From positions 27,628,724 through 27,692,723 of the forward strand of contig NC_049908.1 of assembly GCF_001411555.2 (NCBI RefSeq): a stretch of DNA of 64,000 nt, written 5' to 3'. Made by a program: the position numbers and the translations under genes. The notes beneath the pieces are model-generated. The model had not been told where the DNA came from and searched no databases. It saw nothing but the letters and a program-made list of their open reading frames with translations. Origin of the DNA: Juglans regia. Taxonomy: Eukaryota; Streptophyta; Magnoliopsida; Fagales; Juglandaceae. Of the stretch, positions 12,378 through 23,015 are shown piece by piece (the stretch's first letter is position 1; every line of letters begins with the position of its first letter).

Positions 12378-12950
12378 TGAGTAATAAATTGTAAGAAACT
12401 TTTCAATGATTGTGTTCAAAGTTAGCGTGTGGGTATGTATGGGTAGTAGCCCACTTTTCAATGATTGGGTTTTATTAGACTTTTTTGTTTAGCTTCATGT
12501 TTAACTCCCTTATTTAAAAATATATTTTTTGAGCTTTCAAATTTTAAATTTTTTAAAAATTAAAATTAAAATTAAATCATTCACGGGTGATTTACGTCAA
12601 TTTTATTTTACTAAAAGCATTACCAAAATTGTAAAATTATATCATTCACTGTTGATTTACTAAAAGTTTAAAAAAATAACTAGAGAGAAAAAGTTGAATA
12701 AAAAATATTATAAAGTTAAAATATTGTTAGAATATTATTTTTTAATATTATTTTTATATATTAAATTTGAAAAATTCTATTATTTTTTGTGTTTTGTTTA
12801 AATGTTTGAGAAAGTTAATAATTATGTAATGATTAGATAAAAAGTCAAATATTTGAAATTGAAAAATATTTATGTTTGATTAGTATTTGGGAAGTAATTA
12901 TGAAAAATTTTGAGAGGAGATAAAATTTACATAGGAGCTCGCTAGAACTC
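11580..12950. other. Intergenic region before the second ankyrin gene
   Basis: No gene is supported. The part at 11630-11950 is a diverged copy of sequence at about 350-720 upstream of the first gene. A (TA)n microsatellite lies at about 12337-12372. From about 12640 to 12930 the sequence is AT-rich with words shared with the 6255-6628 repeat (GAGAGAAAAAGTTGAATAAA, TATTATAAAGTTAAAATATT), so a related MITE sits directly in front of the second gene. Confidence 0.45.
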
Positions 12951-12966
12951 CTGTTATTGGCTGCTC

Positions 12967-12969
<3 letters not shown>

Positions 12970-13019
<50 letters not shown>
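12970..13019. repeat. (TA)n microsatellite immediately upstream of the second ankyrin gene
   Basis: About 25 uninterrupted TA units end 30 bases before the ATG at 13050. They lie where the leader and core promoter of the paralogues would be. Confidence 0.85.
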
Positions 13020-13021
<2 letters not shown>

Positions 13022-13049
13022 CCTGTTCGACCCTATTGTAGTAGGAGAA

Positions 13050-15436
13050 ATGAGAGAGATGGATTTCGTCACATTCATGGAGCCACCGAGTCGGGAAATG
13101 GAGACGACCTTGTTTGAAAAGGCCATGTTAGGGAAATGGGATGAGGTCGTCAATATATGTACGGAAAATCCAATGGCTCTAGTCTCCAGCATCACCAGGT
13201 TACAGGACACAGCATTACACCTAGCTGTCTCCGACGGCCAAGAACAGACGGTCCGGAAACTGACAGAGATCATTTCGGAGCAACCAAATCCAGAAATGGT
13301 TCTTGGAGTTGCAAACAAGAGAGGGAACACTCCTCTCCATTTTGCTGCATTGATGGGGAATGTGGCCATGTGTAAGCGCATAGCAGTGGTTGATTCTTCA
13401 TTGATTGCTCTTCGAAATCATGAGGGAGAGACTCCTCTTTTCATGGCTGTTCTCTTTGGTAAAAAAGAAGCTTTCCAATGTCTTGCCCAGATGCTTACGT
13501 TGGATGAGGTCTATAGTTGCTCCAGGAGGAAGAATGGTGACACAATCCTTCACAGCGCCATTTCAGGAGACCATTTTGGTGGGGATTCATGAAACTCATT
13601 TTCTATCTGATCTAGATCGATTTTCAAATGATAAACAATTAACGTAAAGTGATCTTTTTCCATCTGGTTATTCATTGATCCTAACCGACTAATATTGCTT
13701 CATATACAGATTTGGCATTGCACATAATTAAACTGTTTGGAGAAGGACTGGTAAACGCCGTCAATGAGGAAGGAATCGCTCCTCTCCATCTACTAGCCGA
13801 AAAGCCTTCAGCTTTCCCAAGCGGGAGCCGCCTTGGATTTTTCAACAGAATCATTTATCATTGTATGTATCACCGTATCATCACTGCTTATCATTTAAAG
13901 AAAATCAAAATCAAAATCAAACTACATACTCATGATCATGATTCAGGTCTATCCATTCTTTTTAGAGTAAGGATACCAATAAAAAAATTTCAGATAAATT
14001 AATTTTAATTGCACAAGATAGATATATATTATCATTCAACCATTATCGTTTATTTATCTTAATGATGTTGTATTAAATGGAAAGAAGATTATTCTTTTTA
14101 AAGTATTGCTACGTGATTTATTAAAAAAAATTTTAAAAATATATATTGAAAAAATGGCATCTGAAAATTAAAAAAAAAAAAAATGAAGACTAAAACCCTA
14201 GCTAGGGCTTACAATTCTATTATCTTTGTCTTCCATTTAATTTTTTTAATTGCGCAATTAACATGGTGCGAAAACTAATAAAGAGTTTCCAAATAATCTA
14301 ATGCAAATTTGAAAGATGATGAAAGATATAAGGTAAAGGTTAAATGAATCATCATGTATAGCTAGCAATTCTCTTATATGATAATATGATTCTTTGTTTG
14401 TATGACATTAATTACGAGCTAATTGTTACTTTGGAAGGCATATATGTTATTAATGATGACCACAAGGACGTGGTACCACACGATTATTATGATCCCCAGC
14501 TCCCTATGCTACCGGTAGATCAAGGACGTCCCAAATATGAAAGGAATCGGCCAAATTATCCCGACAACTACAGAACATGCGTCAACTTCTTTCGATTGTT
14601 TTGGAATTTCATTACATTTGGTATGTATTATGTAACTGGCCGTTGTTTTTCCTTCTTTTCTTAACTGTGAATTTCTTATATATAAACATAGCAGGATGGC
14701 AAAGAGCACCAGCTGAGGGCAGAATAGAGCTATGAGCACGGTTCAGTACTATAGTACCGGCTTTAGCAGTTTAATGCAAAGCTCTCGACTAGATCGAGTT
14801 TGATTCATTAATTAACAAACAAATCAAGATTAAACAAAAAACTTTGGCTTCTTTTTTTTCCCCCAAACAAGCCAATGCAAAGCTATATATATATATACAT
14901 GTGCACTTTCTAATGTAATATATATTTATATATACACGGATCAACTATTTTTATAAACTCTAACTTGTTTGTCGAAAAATTATAAGATGTAAGACACATA
15001 TATAATCTATGTTGTCATAAAAAGTCATATAAAAAGTACGTACATGAAGATTACTTTCTGTTTAATTTTTATAAATTCATATTTAAATAGTTTAGCGAGC
15101 TAAATTAGATATGTAATCTCAGCATAATCAAGTTAAGAAAATAATAAAACAATAATGAATTTAAAAATATATATTATAATGAGAATAATTTATTGCGTTT
15201 AAGAAAATAACAAGTTAATCAATATTATTCAAGCAACTTGATCATGAAGAAAGTGGAACTCGTTCAAGAAAGTAAATGAACCAATTACAAATACAAAATA
15301 TAGTTTGGTAGTTATAAGCTTGAGCTCGACTCACAATTGAATAAAAATAGCAAGGCCTAAACATCAATACAAAATAACGTACTGATGCATTTGTATCTAT
15401 TATTCATTTGCTATGCGCTACAAACTGAGCTTCATA

Positions 15437-15477
<41 letters not shown>

Positions 15478-16325
15478 TAGTCGCCATCGGAAGGAAGGTT
15501 GGAGTACACGCGGATGAAGAGAACCAAAGACAGGGAGGAAATCCAGGCAAGCAATACGAGCATCTGATTCTACTCTTTGTTTGGCACGAGATATGCTAGC
15601 TAGGTTTACAAAGAGACTTATAAAAAATAAGTTTACACATCGATATCTATCACCTAATATTATTTCATAAAATATATTTTATAACAAAAGTATATATAAT
15701 ATTGTAGTACATCACTGTAGAATTTCTTGTTAATTATAACTCTATTTGTAGGTTTAACATTTGATCTCATGCATATTCACATTATAATGAATAACATGTA
15801 TCTTCTTATACAGAAATATTCAAAGCCACCAATGAAGCAGCTTGGAGGTTTCAAATTTTTAGGGCTAATTATAATGGCCTTTTCTACAAATTTTTCAAGC
15901 TTGCAAACAGGATGATGCTGATCTTTCTTGGTCTAGGTATATATGTCAGTATACAACGTCAAAAGTTATAACTATTTCTACTGAGCATGCATTATTAGCT
16001 AGTACTATACTTTTAAAAAACAGCATTCATTTTTTTCAAAATTTAAGATATTTTGTGTATTATGTTAATAAGGACTTCCCACGATAAGAAAGATATATGA
16101 AGAGAAACAGCAGCACACATTATCGATTCAGATCATGAACGAACTTCTAAAGGGTGTTAACATGTACGAATATTATCACGCTGGCACGAAGCCCTCGCAA
16201 CCTTTGGATACACTAGCCGGAGAAGATCAAGACGAATCAAATCCATATTCAAGTGTCTTGAGCGGTATTAATGGTGATTCTTTTGAAGCTGAGAACAGAG
16301 AGGGTAAGCCATGCACGATCCTAAT

Positions 16326-16372
<47 letters not shown>

Positions 16373-18522
16373 CTTCTTTCTGATCATTAATTAGCTAGCT
16401 AGCAATTAGTATTTTTGAGTGTCTGTGTGTGTGTGTTTTTGAGTTAACTTATCTTGTAAACATCAAAAGATGTGGAAGGAAGCAGTGAAATGGGAAGAAA
16501 TCTTGAAGGTAGCGACGGCCAGCAAAACAGTCGTACCGGAGTGGGGAAAAAAGCTTCGCTTGAGGATCATGGTAAGTCCCTTTCCAATTGATGATCAGTA
16601 TCCTTATATTTTGGTAATAAACCACTGGAGAAGACCCTTGTCTTCGGAGCATGGAGTTTTGTGTTATTTCATTTCATTCTCCTCTTCCAAGTTGTTATTG
16701 ATGTTATTTTTCTGAACTTTTGCGTTAATATAATATTGCAGGGAAGGAAATGAATGCGGAAACGGAAAAGGAGACTGCTCTCTTAATTGCTGCTAGAAAT
16801 GGCATTGCCGAAATGGTCGAGAAAATTCTAGAATTGCTTCCCGTTGCCATACATGACGTGAACGCAGAGAACAAAAATGTAGTGTTGGTGGCGGTGGAGA
16901 ACAGACAACCGCATATATATCGACTCTTGTTACGAAGAAATATCCTGATCAGAGATAGTGTGTTCCGGGTAGTGGATAACGACGGGAATAGTGCCTTTCA
17001 TCTCGCGGCCAAACTTGGAGCCTATAAGCCTTGGCTAATTCCCGGCGAAGCCTTGCAAATGCAATGGGAAATGAAGTGGTATGAGGTAATATATATAGTG
17101 TGTATATATATATATATATATACACACAAGAAAGAACAATATATGGTATTAGTTTTCTGTGATAATTGTTAAGAATAGAATGCAAATAACTAAATTTACC
17201 TTTTATCATCAGTATAAAGTTTTTGGATAAATGGTGATTTCAGATAATATTAGAATAGAGGTCCTAAGTTCAAACTTGACTCTAAAATTTATCCTGTTTA
17301 ATTAAGAAGATTATAATGGAAAGGGTTTTGCTACTCATCATCCTCACACACCACACTTTTTTTATTTTTTAAAATTTTTATTTTTATTTTTTGGTTTTAT
17401 TCTTCTTAAATTTATTGAATTCTTAAACTCATCATCCTTATACCATATATTTAGTAAGAGAAATAAAAGTGTAGTGTATGATGTGTAATATGTGGGATCA
17501 TGAATATAATTTTTTCAATGGAAATAATTAAATTGACCTCATCAACCATCAGTTTAAACTTTTAAGATAAATGGTGATTGTTAAAATTCTTGATCAAAAA
17601 TATTTTTCTTCTATTAGGTAACCTTTTATCCTTTCATCAGTTCGTCTTGACAAAGCCTCAAATTATTGAAATTTTATTTTCACTTTTAAATCATCTGCAA
17701 ACCATTTCATGTCAGTTCAAGGAATAATGAAAGATAATGAAAGGAATGAAAAGATCATGATAATTAAAAAGTAAAAAATAATATTTTTCATTTTCGATTG
17801 CCATAATCATAGATGATCAATTGGGCCAATTAATTTTAGCATTATATATATATATATATATATATAAATATAAGATAACGCATATTGAATATTGCTTGGC
17901 TTCATGCATGCAGTTTGTTACGGACTCAATTCCCTCCAACTTTGTGCCCCGCTACAACAAGAAGGGCAAGACCCCGGAGGAGGTGTTCATCAAAACTCAC
18001 AAGCGCCTCGTCAAGAAAGGTGCGGAGTGGCTAACTAGCACCTCCCAGTCCTACTCCGTCGTCGCAGCACTCATAGCCACTGTGGCCTTCGCCACCTCCA
18101 CCACAGTTCCCGGAGGTGTACAGGAGGGGACAGGCACTCCAACGTTGGAAAACAAACCTGCATTCCACCTTTTTGCAATCTCATCACTTGTTACGCTCTG
18201 CTTCTCGGTCACCGCCTTGGTCATGTTCCTCTCCATCTTAACATCACGGCACCAAGAGAGAGATTTTGGGAAGGACCTGCCGAGGAAGCTCTTGATAGGT
18301 CTGACATCGTTGTTCATTTCGATAGCTTCGGTGCTGATTTCATTCTGCTCGGGACATTTCTTTGTGGTACAAAATGAACTAAGATATGTGGCATTTGCAG
18401 TGTATGCAGCAACGTGCCTACCAGTAACTTTTTTTGCTGCAGTGCAGTTTCCGCTATATTTTGATCTTATACATGCTACCGTTACGAAGGTGCCCCGACG
18501 AAGCTACAAGCCAACTCTCTAA
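13050..18522 (+). CDS. Ankyrin-repeat PGG-domain membrane protein (ACD6/ITN1-like), copy 2
   Basis: Nine exons join in frame to 781 aa: 13050-13578, 13710-13862, 14438-14620, 15475-15546, 15814-15936, 16073-16303, 16470-16571, 16742-17085 and 17914-18522. The ATG at 13050 (MREMDFVTF) is the first one; the open frame continues upstream only through the TA microsatellite without an ATG. Ankyrin repeats fill the first two exons ([58 protein letters not shown]). A second block lies in exon 8 ([21 protein letters not shown]). The PGG exon has VPGG at residues 644-647 and four hydrophobic segments. Exon 3 is the longest of the family (61 codons, a DYYDP and PVDQGRP linker). The intron after exon 4 has a GC donor. 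This copy is closest to copy 1; both have exon 7 and end in TL. Function is inferred from family only. Confidence 0.9.
15439..15471 (+). repeat. (CT)16 microsatellite forming the polypyrimidine tract of intron 3, copy 2
   Basis: Sixteen CT units run straight into CAAG and the acceptor of exon 4 at 15475. The paralogues have ordinary pyrimidine tracts here (TTTTTTCTCCTCAAG, TTTTCTTTTCTCAAG). Confidence 0.8.
16329..16370. repeat. (TA)n microsatellite in intron 6 of copy 2
   Basis: About 21 TA units lie shortly after the donor at 16304. Confidence 0.8.
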
Positions 18523-18578
18523 TGTCCCTTTTTTTTCCATTTTTTCCCCTTATCTTCTCTCTTTTTTCCATTTCATCA

Positions 18579-18584
18579 AATAAA
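18579..18584 (+). terminator. Polyadenylation signal of ankyrin copy 2
   Basis: AATAAA lies 57 bases after the stop codon in the context ATCAAATAAAAAG. It corresponds to the signal at 8279 of the first gene. Confidence 0.55.
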
Positions 18585-18649
18585 AAGTTCTATTTGTCAT
18601 GTTCCCGTATGCATGTATGATCGGCTTTTGACAAAAAATAAAAACTAGA

Positions 18650-19190
18650 CTATTTGCTATGTACATGTTAAATTAATGCTCGACTGCTCTTTCTGTATGT
18701 TCTGTCTCGTGCAAATTATATATACCCTTTCGCCAATGGTCGATTTGTATTGTTAACTAATGAAGAATGAGTTTCTCTGCATTTTAAAACATGTCTCAAA
18801 AAACTAGCTACCAGCATAAGTACTAATTAATTGAGTTAGTTTACATCCTAACTTGTTTCTTTCAATGGGGGAAAAAAGGAAGGCAAATTAAGGCAAGTGC
18901 AAGAGAGACAGCATGAAAATCGAGAACATCTAAGGCTAAATGCGAAAAGAGAAGAAATAAATAAACTGAGGATATATAATTTGGATAAGCTATTTGCTTA
19001 TATTGGATGAGGATCCTTTACGGTTCAAACTCAACTTTGCGGCTTAGAATGGAAGAGACGGTACATGATATAAAGTATATGTCGTAGTATTTGAGGAGAT
19101 TTATGTATCTATTTCTCACTCGCTCCAAGTCTTAGAATTCAGATAAGAACTATAAGAATTCTAAATTTGTTTATATTAAGGAATTGTATT
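18650..19190. other. Intergenic region after the second ankyrin gene
   Basis: No gene or clear repeat is supported here. The sequence is AT-rich and ends against the CACTA fragment that begins at about 19195. Confidence 0.4.
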
Positions 19191-19194
19191 ACGA

Positions 19195-19950
19195 TCGAAC
19201 GTATATATATTCACGTTCGAACGGGTCTTGGACAATATTCAAACATTGAGGCTAATTACATGCGAACGTGTAAATTTTTTGTGCCAACGTTCGAATGTTA
19301 GTGATTCACGTTTAAACGTTAATTGATTTAATATTAATGTTGGATATTTCAAATTAAAAAAGATTGAGAATTGAAATGCAGTGAGTTAATATTAAAGTCG
19401 AATAAGCTAACATTAAAAAAAAATTGAGAATTGAAATTCAAAAACAATATATATATATATATATATTAAATAATATTGTTCATTACATATAATAAAAATA
19501 AAGTACAAAAGATGATAAAATTATATAAACAGCACTCAGATCAACGTATTGTTCACCAATCATGTACAATGGAACTTCTCAATCAATGTTGTGACCATCT
19601 CGTTTAGAATATCTACATGATGCGCAATCTCGGCGATAGTCTCCTCTACAACCACAATTTGCCTGTCGATATGTACAGTAAGATCTAAGATCACTGCATC
19701 AACCCAAGTAGGCTACGCATCCACCGCAGATATACCCATTGGCTGCTGACTAGTACTCCCAATATGGGGAGCAACACTGGGCCTAGATTGGGTCGGCAGA
19801 ACAAGATCTGCTAGCTAACGTCGAGCATGCCCTCTCCCTAGTCCAAGATATTGAGTAGAAGAAGTCGAGACAACAGGAGTTGGAGTCTATCTTATCACGA
19901 TAGTCTGATTTAGAGACGCGTTTACAAGAGCGACAAAGAGACCATGAGGT
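19195..19950 (-). mobile_element. 3' end fragment of a CACTA transposon
   Basis: ACGTTCGAACG-type palindromes (CACGTTCGAACGGG, CAACGTTCGAATG) occupy about 19195-19320. Behind them, on the minus strand from about 19850 to 19560, is a broken reading frame with a helical stretch (VEETIAEIAHHVDILNEMV) that ends near 19565. This is the layout of the left end of the large CACTA element at 49903: palindrome array, then the C-terminus of a minus-strand gene. The fragment is cut at 19951 by the Copia LTR. No terminal CACTA motif was found on its left. Confidence 0.5.
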
Positions 19951-20533
19951 TGTTGTGAAATGTTGTGCAAAACACACATACCAACGATGACAAATAAAGT
20001 AAAGGCAATACAATCAAGAACACGAAGCACAATATATGTGGTTTGATAAATTGCTTACGTCCACAGAGCTGCAAAAATCTTATTAAGCAGAGGAGATTAC
20101 AATCACTCAATCTCAACTCATATTCTCTAGGGCTTTTTGCTCTCTCACACAATATGCACTCAATAGACAATTGTTCTCTCTCAAAATATGCTCGAGCCAT
20201 CCAACACAAGTCTAATATGATATATTTATAGTGAGTGGCGCTGGAAACCTAATCTGACAAAAACTGCGTACTTCGTTGGAGCGTAGTGTAGAGCGCGCCT
20301 CGAGCAAACAAGAAAATGAACATTGGCTCGAGTGGAGTTTCGAGCGAGGGTCAAGTGAACACTAGGGTTTGTGTCTCGCTCGAGCGCAGTGTCGAGCGAA
20401 CTCTCAAATTTGAGATTCGCTTGAGTGGTATGTCGAGCTATGCCGAGTGAACTTTGGCTCGAGCCAACTATCGAGTCAACTTTCAGCAAACACTTTTTCA
20501 ACATTAAAACCAGTCTCCACATATACCCCAACA
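19951..20533 (-). repeat. Left LTR of the 20-kb Copia element
   Basis: The LTR is 583 bp, beginning TGTTGTGAAATG and ending CCCCAACA. Its part at about 20280-20500 is a run of degenerate CTCGAG and TGTCGAGCGAAC units. Confidence 0.7.
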
Positions 20534-20799
20534 ATCTTCCACTTGGAGACTAGGTCTCCACATGCCAGCCATTATTTCCAGCCAAACCCTATCATCTCTA
20601 CAGCTCACAACTCCAGTCTTCAAGCCAGAAGACGCACTGAAGTCAAGCCCAACTTCTGTCTTCCACGTACATCGCCTTTAGTCAGCACATCCACTAGGCG
20701 ACTCACAACTCCCACTACACTAGGTGTATTCAGTCTCGTTCCAATCTTGGCAACCTTAGCCAACTTTTCCAAGCTTTCATGAGGAAGGACAAAACTGAC

Positions 20800-21210
20800 T
20801 CACTTTGGCTTCTTAACATGTTTCGCAGGAATAAGCTTGCCGTTTTGCACTCTTGTATTTTCCTGCATATCATTGGACCCTGATGTTAAATACAAGGAGT
20901 TAGATCTCTTACCATGCGCTAGGAACAGCGCACCCTTAGTGATCTTCCAAGCTCCTCCAGAGAACGCTACTTCCAAACTGCTGTCATCAAGCTGTCTCAC
21001 AGAGATAAAGTTTTTCTTTAGATCTGGAACATGCCTTACTTGCTTTAAAGTCCACACACTCTTGTTTGGAAGTGTCATGTGCACATCATCCACTCCCACT
21101 ACATCCAATGCCTTTCCATCAGACACATACATCTTTCCAAAATCACTAGTAATATAATTCTGCATGATTTCTCGATGTAAGGTGCTATGGAATGAAGACC
21201 CTGAATCCAA
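20800..21210 (-). pseudogene. Copia Pol fragment, gag-pre-integrase region
   Basis: Minus-strand codons give MDSGSSFHSTLHREIM, VSDGKALDVVG and VRHVPDLKKNFISVRQLD. This is the typical stretch around the retroviral-type protease and the gag-pre-integrase domain of Copia polyproteins. The frame starts at a DSGSS motif and runs to about 20803. Everything downstream (integrase, reverse transcriptase, RNase H) has been deleted, leaving only about 260 bases before the LTR. Confidence 0.7.
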
Positions 21211-21309
21211 TACTCAATCATTAATCGGACTGTGCATTGCAAGAAGTAAGGCATCATGAATTTTTTTCTGCCACTACGTTCACAACATCATCCTCAACAC
21301 TTTCTAGAT

Positions 21310-22660
21310 TCTTGCAGTTTCTCTTGATGTGGCCAAGCTTGCCACAACTTTAGCACGTGATCTGCTGCCCATATCCCGTCTTGCTCTTCCCTCTGCTCTT
21401 GGAGTTTGACCTGTCATATCCTCTACCCCTATAATTGTAAACAATCAGGGCCGATCCAGAACCCGAGGACTCATCCGAGTCTCTCCTACATACCTCTTCA
21501 GCAAGCACCATGTTACATATGTCATCGTAGTTCAGTTTTGCCTTGCCAGCTAAACTACCCACTAGGGGTGTAAACTCAAACCGAAAAATCGATCCGGACC
21601 AGATCAAACCGGACTGGTTTTTAAAATGTAAAAATCGGCCGGTTCCGGGATTTTTTGGCCCGGACCGGACCGGTTAATTAAAAAAAATAAAAAATAATAT
21701 TTTTATATATAAGTTTTATACAAAATATTTTATATATATTAAATATTAATATATATAAGTTTTATATATAATATATAATTATAAATTTTTATGTGAAATT
21801 TTATATATAATATATATTCATATATAATATATATTCATATATGAAGTAATTTCTTATTATAATTTATAAATTATTACATAAAATGTTAATACTAAATAAC
21901 TAAAAGTTTATAACTAATATTAATATATAACTTATAACTATACCAATAGTCTAATATTAATACTATTATATAGTCTAATATATTAATAAAAGTATAAAAT
22001 AGTTTTTTTTAAATCAAATCTTTCTTTTTTATAAACAAATTTTTAATGCAAATTGTGAAACTTACATGTTAAAAAAATCGGAAAACCGGACCGGACCGGA
22101 CCGGATAGGAAACCGGTAAAACCGAAAGTACCAGTTTAGGAGGGTAACCGGTGCGTAATCGGTTTTGAAAAATACAAAACCGGTACATACCGGTTAGGTC
22201 TTAAATTTTGTCCAAAACCAAACCGGACCAGACCGATTACACCCGTACTACCCACAGCCATCCTCATGGCCTCCCAACTATTTAGCAATGATGCCAACAG
22301 AATCAATACTATGATCTCATCATCAAACTCAATCTCTATAGAAGACAGTTGATTTGTGATCGTATTGAATTCATTCAAGTGTTGGGCTACAAACATACAT
22401 TCTGACATATTCAGATTGAATAATTTCTTCATCAAGTGCATCTTATTGTTCGCAGATGGCTTTTTATACATTCCTTACAAAGTCGCCATGAGATCCACTG
22501 TGGTTCTGGACAAGGTCAGCCGAACAAGCCCTAGAACCTGTCGATTTAACATGGTCCACTCAGCATCAGCCATGTTCTACGGCTTCTTTCCCAACAGTGG
22601 AAGGTGGAGTCTCTTCCCATTGATATAATCTTCGATCTGCATATTCCAGTACCCAAAATC
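21310..22660 (-). pseudogene. Copia gag gene split by a MITE
   Basis: On the minus strand, 22660 to 22256 encodes the UBN2-type gag core (KMHLMKKLFNLNMSE, LNEFNTITNQLSSIEIEFDD). After the MITE, 21554 to about 21310 encodes the gag C-terminus (LNYDDICNMVLAEEV) and a CCHC knuckle (CGKLGHIKRNC). There is also a stop codon inside the knuckle between its first two cysteines and another near 22475. It cannot make a full protein. Confidence 0.7.
21563..22247. mobile_element. hAT-type MITE (685 bp) inside Copia gag
   Basis: Terminal repeats are TAGGGGTGTAAAC on the left and GATTACACCCGTA on the right. They are flanked by a perfect 8-bp duplication CTACCCAC (21555-21562 and 22248-22255). An 8-bp duplication is the hAT signature. 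The interior is AT-rich with runs of CCGGACCGG-type motifs near both ends and no reading frame. Confidence 0.85.
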
Positions 22661-22750
22661 AGTGTTGTCGAACTTCTCGATCCCGGGTGCATTCACTTTA
22701 TCTCTAGCCATCATTCTCCTTCAGATCCGATCTTAGCTCTTGATACCGGT

Positions 22751-23015
22751 TGTTGTGAAATGTTGTGCAAAACACACACCAACGATGACAAATAAAGTAA
22801 AAGCAACACAATCAAGAATACAACGCACAATATACGTGGTTCAACAAATTGCCTATGTCTACAGAGCTGCAAAAATCTTTAACCAGAGGAGATTACAATC
22901 ACTCAATCTCAACTCACACTCTCTATGGCTTTTTGCTCTTTCACACAATACGCACTCACTAGACACTTCGCTCGAGTGGAGTGTCGAGCGTGCCTTGAGC
23001 GAACAACCAAGTGAA
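22751..23015 (-). repeat. Right LTR of the 20-kb Copia element, truncated
   Basis: It matches the left LTR from TGTTGTGAAATGTTGTGC through the first CTCGAG/TGTCGAGCG units. Similarity then stops at about 23015. Confidence 0.65.

Larger units (their letters stand above)
19951..23015 (-). mobile_element. Internally deleted Copia-type LTR retrotransposon
   Basis: Two related LTRs begin with TGTTGTGAAATGTTG at 19951 and 22751. Next to the right LTR is a minus-strand primer binding site (GGTATCAAGAGCT, 22735-22749) matching initiator-tRNA-Met type sites. Next to the left LTR is a purine tract on the minus strand (CCAAGTGGAAGAT). The order is therefore LTR, PBS, gag, protease-side fragment, PPT, LTR on the minus strand. 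Integrase, reverse transcriptase and RNase H are absent. The right LTR is cut at about 23015. The element sits in a CACTA fragment and is itself interrupted by a MITE at 21563-22247. Confidence 0.75.

Noticed and set aside
12957..13049. Upstream extension of copy 2 with a long IYIYIY stretch
   Set aside because: It is only the translation of the TA microsatellite, and the extension begins at TTG, not ATG.
19783..20231. Reading frames spanning the CACTA fragment and the Copia LTR
   Set aside because: They cross the LTR boundary at 19951 and have no recognisable domain across it.
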